Source: an uncultured Clostridium sp. (lineage in GTDB: Bacteria > Bacillota > Clostridia > TANB77 > CAG-508). From it: a stretch of DNA of 9,643 bases. This document shows positions 6,074-9,643 of this stretch, piece by piece; positions within the stretch are counted from its first letter, which is position 1; each line of letters opens with the position of its first letter. A program made the translations under genes and the position numbers. The stretch covers positions 1 through 9,643 of the forward strand of contig USQS01000029.1 of the NCBI GenBank assembly GCA_900556865.1, given 5' to 3'. The notes beneath the pieces were generated by a model. It did not search any database. It worked only from the letters and a program-made list of their open reading frames with translations, and was not told the DNA's origin.

Positions 6074-7960
6074 ATGGCAATAGAAAAAATGAAACTACTT
6101 GGGATAACAGGAAATAGCACTAATTTAGATACATTTTTGGCGAATGTGCTATTTAAAAGTGATGTACAGATAGAAGATGCTAAAAAAATATATAATAAGG
6201 GTTGGAAATTAGAATATTTTGACTATGATTATAAAATTAAAGAAGCAATGAAAAAATGCGAAAGTCTTCTAGATAAATTAAACATACCATATGCTAAAGA
6301 TTCAGATTTAGTTACATTAAAAAATGATGTTAAAACAATAACAGAAAATATTGATTCTTTAAAAACAGCATATGATGATGCTTTAAAAGTAATAGATGAA
6401 AGCAAGAAGAAAAATATACAAACAAAAAATATGATTGAAGAAATATCTAAAGTAGAAAATTTAGACATAAATATGAAAACACTATATGATTTAAATTATA
6501 TAAAATTTAGATATGGTTCAATTCCTAAAAAGAATCTTGAGGAAATTAAAAAAGAAATTGGTAATTTAAATACAATTTTATTTGAGATTAAAGAAGAACA
6601 AGATAATATGTGGATTATGTATTTTACAGCTGTAGAATATGTAAGCACTATAGATGGAATTTTTAATATTCAAAAATTTGAAAGAAAAATGTTTCCTGCA
6701 GAATTGGTTGCAAAACCAAAAGAATATATTGCAGAATTAAAGGAAAGAATTAATGAAACAAATTATCATGAAGAAGAGGCAATGCAAACAATAGAAAAAA
6801 TAAAAAGTAAAGCTGAAAGCGACATTCTTTCTGAATATAGGGAACTTCAAACATACGAAAAAATAAATACAATAAAAAAATACATAGTTCGTGACCAAAA
6901 TGGTACTTTTTATGTTGTTGCATGGATTGGAGAAAGCAATCTAAAGCATATGACTAAAGTGCTTGATGAACTTAAAGATATTGATTATGTTGTAAAAGAT
7001 GGAGAAAATCCACCTACAAAATTAATTAATAACAAAATAGTTAAACCATTTGAAACACTTGTTAAAATGTATGGTGTTCCAAGAATGGATGAATTAGATC
7101 CAACATGGTTTGTTGCATTATCAACATTTATAATGTTTGGTTTCATGTTTGGTGATGTAGGACATGGATTAATATTCTTTATAATTGGTTTATTCTTATT
7201 ATTTAAGAAAAAATCATATGGGGCAATTTTATTAGCTGGAGGATTATCTGCTACAATATTTGGTTTCCTTTATGGAAGTGTATTTGGAAAAGAAGATATA
7301 CTAGAAAGTGTTTTAATTAGCCCAATGAATGATATAAGTACAATGCTTGTTTATGGTATTGTAGTTGGAACGATATTTATTTTACTTGCTATGATTTTAA
7401 ATATAGCAAATGGTATAAAAAACAAAGATTTAAAAAAGGTATTTTTAGACCAAAATGGTTTTGCAGGAATTATACTTTATGGCTTTGTTTTAACATGTGT
7501 TGCTTACTATTTTCTAAAAGGAAAGATGTTAATTTCTACAAATGTAATTGTTATTGTAGCACTTATATTAGTTTTAATAATTATGTTTAATGAACAAATT
7601 TCTAACTTTATAGAAAAGAAAAAAGCAAAAACTACAACACCTTTTGTAGAAAAAATATTTGAAATTATAGAAATGCTTTTATCATTTTTAAGTAATACTA
7701 TTTCATTTTTAAGATTGGCTGCTTTTGCTATAAACCACGCAGGACTTTGTATGGCAGTATACTTACTAGCTGATATGACAAGTGGAGCAGGAAACTTACT
7801 TATTGCAATTTTAGGAAATGTAATTGTTCTTGTTTTGGAAGGTTTAATAGTTGGAATTCAAACATTAAGGCTTGAATATTACGAATTATTTAGTAGGTTC
7901 TACGATGGTAGTGGAAAAGAGTATAAATCTATAAAAGCTCAAGTAGAAGAGCAAAATTAA
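6074..7960 (+). CDS. ntpI: V/A-type ATPase membrane subunit I (a-type)
   Basis: Subunit I (a) supplies the two half-channels through which the coupling ion passes to the rotating ring. The 628-residue protein has a soluble, partly coiled-coil N-terminal half (to about residue 335) that joins the peripheral stalks, then seven or eight membrane segments. The hallmark FGFMFGDVGHG lies at residues 355-365, a YGSVFG segment follows, and the essential channel arginine is probably Arg547 in SFLRLAAFAINHAG. The end is a short charged tail. Length is typical of bacterial NtpI (about 620-660). AGGAGGGAA at 6060-6068, overlapping the subunit C stop, sets the ATG at 6074. The proteolipid gene follows after 30 bases. 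Confidence 0.96.
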   Translation: MAIEKMKLLGITGNSTNLDTFLANVLFKSDVQIEDAKKIYNKGWKLEYFDYDYKIKEAMKKCESLLDKLNIPYAKDSDLVTLKNDVKTITENIDSLKTAYDDALKVIDESKKKNIQTKNMIEEISKVENLDINMKTLYDLNYIKFRYGSIPKKNLEEIKKEIGNLNTILFEIKEEQDNMWIMYFTAVEYVSTIDGIFNIQKFERKMFPAELVAKPKEYIAELKERINETNYHEEEAMQTIEKIKSKAESDILSEYRELQTYEKINTIKKYIVRDQNGTFYVVAWIGESNLKHMTKVLDELKDIDYVVKDGENPPTKLINNKIVKPFETLVKMYGVPRMDELDPTWFVALSTFIMFGFMFGDVGHGLIFFIIGLFLLFKKKSYGAILLAGGLSATIFGFLYGSVFGKEDILESVLISPMNDISTMLVYGIVVGTIFILLAMILNIANGIKNKDLKKVFLDQNGFAGIILYGFVLTCVAYYFLKGKMLISTNVIVIVALILVLIIMFNEQISNFIEKKKAKTTTPFVEKIFEIIEMLLSFLSNTISFLRLAAFAINHAGLCMAVYLLADMTSGAGNLLIAILGNVIVLVLEGLIVGIQTLRLEYYELFSRFYDGSGKEYKSIKAQVEEQN

Positions 7961-7990
7961 AAATATTAAAAAATTTAGGAGGAATTTAAA

Positions 7991-8362
7991 ATGTCAAAAA
8001 AAATATGTGTATTATTAGTTATTTTATTTTTAGGAGTAATTTTAGCAACAACAGGAGCTTATGCAGCTACAGTTAATAATGAAAAGGAAGAAGCAGTTGT
8101 TACAACATCTGCTAATGAAAATGTTGAAGAAGGAACTGAAAAAGCTTCAAATTCAGGTTTAGGATTAGTAGCAGCAGCTTTAGCTATTGGTCTTTCAGCT
8201 ATTGGTTCTGGTATAGCAGTTGCAGTTGTTGCATCAGCAGCAGTTGGAGCAATTAGTGAAAACCCAAGCTTACTTGGTAAAACAGTTATTTTCGCAGGAC
8301 TTGCAGAAGGTATAGCTATTTATGGTCTTATTATAGCAATTATGATTATAAGTAAAGTGTAA
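7991..8362 (+). CDS. ntpK: V/A-type ATPase proteolipid subunit K with signal-like leader
   Basis: This is the ring-forming proteolipid. Residues 57-88 and 95-120 form one two-helix hairpin joined by a polar SENP loop, and Glu106 in GLAEGIAIYG is the ion-binding carboxylate. Before it lies an extra hydrophobic stretch (4-22) ending in an AYA-A site (23-26), like a signal peptidase I site, then an acidic linker (31-51). Thermus V-ATPase proteolipid also carries a leader, so cleavage is plausible and would leave about 98 residues. E. hirae NtpK is instead a doubled four-helix protein with no such leader. Helix 1 has Ser73 in IGSG and no glutamine of the Na+ type, so protons seem the likelier ion, but this is not decisive. 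AGGAGGA at 7977-7983 is the strongest ribosome-binding site here, fitting the many copies needed. Confidence 0.93.
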   Translation: MSKKICVLLVILFLGVILATTGAYAATVNNEKEEAVVTTSANENVEEGTEKASNSGLGLVAAALAIGLSAIGSGIAVAVVASAAVGAISENPSLLGKTVIFAGLAEGIAIYGLIIAIMIISKV

Positions 8363-8382
8363 AAATTCGAATATGCAATTTG

Positions 8383-8413
8383 AGGTGGCATAAAAAAAGG
8401 GATTATGCCACTT
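8383..8413 (+). promoter_or_regulatory. Hairpin in the ntpK-subunit F gap
   Basis: Positions 8383-8393 pair with 8403-8413 around a nine-base loop: nine Watson-Crick pairs in a row (GTGGCATAA with TTATGCCAC), then one G-U and one A-U. No U-run follows the stem on either strand, so it does not look like an intrinsic terminator. It stands 21 bases after the proteolipid stop and about 33 bases before the subunit F ribosome-binding site. A plausible role is to stabilise or mark the 3' end of the proteolipid message after processing; that role is inferred. The rest of this 101-base gap shows no gene. Confidence 0.7.
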
Positions 8414-8463
8414 AAGAATTACACTAAAAGCAACAATAGGGCAAGAAAGGGAGGAATTGTAAA

Positions 8464-8697
8464 ATGAGAATTTTTGCTATTTCAGATAATGCAGACTTTG
8501 AAGTTGGCATGAAACTTGCAGGTGCAGATAGTATTTCTTTAAATAATGAAGAAGAAATTAATAAAAAAATTGATGAAATATTACAAGTAAAAGATATTGG
8601 AATTCTTGTCGTTTCAGAAAAAATTTATGATATGGCAAAGGATAGAATTGATGATATTAGATTAAATAAGAGGTTACCTCTTATTACCATTATTTAG
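8464..8697 (+). CDS. ntpG: V/A-type ATPase central-stalk subunit F, short form
   Basis: Subunit F (NtpG in Enterococcus hirae) sits on the central shaft with D and C and helps couple rotation to catalysis. The product opens with MRIFAISDNADFEVGMKLAGAD, has a mid-section GILVVSEKIYDM and ends KRLPLITII. This follows the Rossmann-like core of the family, where the last strand is normally followed by an I-P-G/D turn and a C-terminal helix of about 25 residues. Here a TAG stops the protein at 77 residues, against about 100 in relatives. No continuation in another frame is visible, because subunit E begins 15 bases later, so this is not an obvious frameshift. Family placement rests on the core sequence and operon position. 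GGGAGGAA at 8449-8456 gives a strong ribosome-binding site for the ATG at 8464. Confidence 0.84.
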   Translation: MRIFAISDNADFEVGMKLAGADSISLNNEEEINKKIDEILQVKDIGILVVSEKIYDMAKDRIDDIRLNKRLPLITII

Positions 8698-8712
8698 AAA
8701 GGATTAGATAGA

Positions 8713-9276
8713 ATGGATAATAGTTCTAAATTAAAACTTTTTGAAGAAAGCCTAGAAGAAATGGCAGATAAAGAATATGCTGAAATAGAAAAAGATGTTG
8801 ATAAACAAATTTCAGATGGTATTTCAGAAGAATTAAAAGAATATGAAGCCAAGAAAAAGGCAAGTTTTGAAAAAAGTAGCCAAAAAATAGAAAAAGAATT
8901 TAATAAAAAAGTTTATAATTATGAAATTCAATGTAAAAAAGATTTAATTGAAGAAGAAAAAAGATTGAAAAAAGGTATAAAAGAAGATGCTGCCAAATTA
9001 TTAGCAGAATTTACAAATAATCCAAAATATAAAGATTTTCTTATTAATACTATAAGTAATTCTAAAAAAATGGTAGATGATATGCAAAATACATATATAG
9101 GAATTACTAAAAAAGATAAAGAAAAGTATGAAAAAGAAATTTCAGAAACCTTTGCAGCTCAAATTAAAGAGATTTCAGAAGATTATATTGGTGGTTGCAT
9201 TTTAGAGAACGAAAAAGAAGGAATTTTCATAGATAATACTTTATTAAATTATATAAATGAAAAATTAAAAGATTAA
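8713..9276 (+). CDS. ntpE: V/A-type ATPase peripheral-stalk subunit E
   Basis: Subunit E pairs with the H/G-like coiled coil to form the outer stalk that links the catalytic head to subunit I. Residues 1-105 are highly charged and helical, as expected for the coiled-coil arm. The C-terminal globular domain carries the family pattern GGCILENEKEGIFIDNT (residues about 160-176), followed by the usual Leu-rich end. The length of 187 residues is normal (185-200). AAAGGA at 8698-8703 immediately follows the subunit F stop and precedes the ATG by nine bases, so F and E are translated in close succession. In the classical order E comes directly after K; here F lies between them. Confidence 0.92.
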   Translation: MDNSSKLKLFEESLEEMADKEYAEIEKDVDKQISDGISEELKEYEAKKKASFEKSSQKIEKEFNKKVYNYEIQCKKDLIEEEKRLKKGIKEDAAKLLAEFTNNPKYKDFLINTISNSKKMVDDMQNTYIGITKKDKEKYEKEISETFAAQIKEISEDYIGGCILENEKEGIFIDNTLLNYINEKLKD

Positions 9277-9350
9277 TAAAAGCCTTATATGGTTTAGGCA
9301 TGAAATATTTTAAAATCATGCTATGGTTTTAGTAAATGAAACACAAAGGG

Positions 9351-9391
9351 AAGGAGGAGTGTTAGTAATTAAATACTAACATTGAGGTCTT
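9351..9391 (+). promoter_or_regulatory. Strong ribosome-binding site separated from the subunit A start by a hairpin
   Basis: AAGGAGGAG (9351-9359) is a near-perfect Shine-Dalgarno sequence but lies 32 bases before the subunit A ATG. In between, TGTTAGTA (9360-9367) pairs perfectly with TACTAACA (9374-9381) around a six-base loop. Folding this 22-base hairpin leaves about 10 bases, a near-ideal distance. A weaker GAGGT (9384-9388) lies only three bases before the ATG and could act instead. The hairpin pairing is seen directly; its role in initiation is inferred, by analogy with phage T4 gene 38. Confidence 0.6.
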
Positions 9392-9643
9392 ATGCAAATA
9401 AAATATATAGTTTCAATTAATGGTCCAGTAATTCAGGCAAAAGGCGAAGGTGACTTTGCTATGCATGACACAGTTTATATTTCAAAAGAAGGAATTTTAG
9501 GTGAAGTTATTAAACTTAATAAAGATGTTGCTATTATACAAAGTTATGAAAATACTACAGGACTAAAAATAGGAGATGAAGTAGTTGGTAATGAAAAACC
9601 ATTAACTTTAATGTTGGGTCCACGGTATAATAAGTAATATATT
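9392..9643 (+). CDS. ntpA: V/A-type ATPase catalytic subunit A, 5' part with apparent frameshift
   Basis: This is the N-terminal beta-barrel of the catalytic A subunit, which hydrolyses or makes ATP. The 77 residues read as the family: SINGPVIQA at 8-16, GILGEVIKL at 33-41, TGLKIGDEVV at 56-65 and LTLMLGP at 71-77. The family then continues G-[IL]-I/L..., but the frame here gives R-Y-N-K and TAA at 9635-9637. Dropping one base at 9622 or 9623 restores GIISNI up to the right edge, exactly where family members read LGPG-[IL]. So the true gene very probably continues beyond the window (about 590 residues in total) and the stop reflects a one-base insertion, real or from sequencing. An in-frame TGA at 9383-9385 rules out an upstream start. 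The Walker A region is not in the window. Confidence 0.88.

Noticed and set aside
1..9643. CRISPR arrays, insertion sequences, tRNA or rRNA genes, attachment sites
   Set aside because: No regularly spaced repeats, transposase-like frames, inverted terminal repeats or tRNA-like folds were seen.

Overview
The window is a strongly A+T-rich, gene-dense stretch with every convincing gene on the + strand. Strong purine-rich ribosome-binding sites, TTG and GTG starts, a whiA gene, a V/A-type (Ntp-like) ATPase operon and codon usage dominated by A/T-ending codons point to a low-GC Gram-positive bacterium of the Clostridia type. This placement is inferred from gene content and composition, not from a marker phylogeny.

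Layout. Positions 1-101 hold the 3' end of an unrecognised gene. A good SigA-type promoter at 141-169 precedes a co-directional housekeeping run: a TtcA-family tRNA thiolase (205-1020), a YihY/BrkB membrane protein (1041-1898), uracil phosphoribosyltransferase upp (1982-2608), the DNA-binding regulator whiA (start corrected to 2619, ends 3461) and the radical-SAM heme chaperone hemW (3486-4610). The gaps of 10-83 bases suggest partial co-transcription, but the genes do not form one pathway.

A second promoter (4675-4702) lies just upstream of the V/A-type ATPase operon. Its order here is stalk subunit H/G-like, C, I, K, F, E, A, and it runs off the right edge. H and E form the peripheral stalk. 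C and F belong to the central stalk. I and K form the membrane motor, and A is the catalytic subunit. Subunits B and D would be expected beyond the window.

No unknown defence or mobile system is visible. The points worth attention are inside the ATPase operon: a proteolipid with a signal-peptide-like leader and acidic linker, a short subunit F that stops where the family's C-terminal helix should begin, a strong non-terminator hairpin after the proteolipid gene, a hairpin between a strong Shine-Dalgarno sequence and the subunit A start, and an apparent one-base frameshift in subunit A about 20 bases from the window end.
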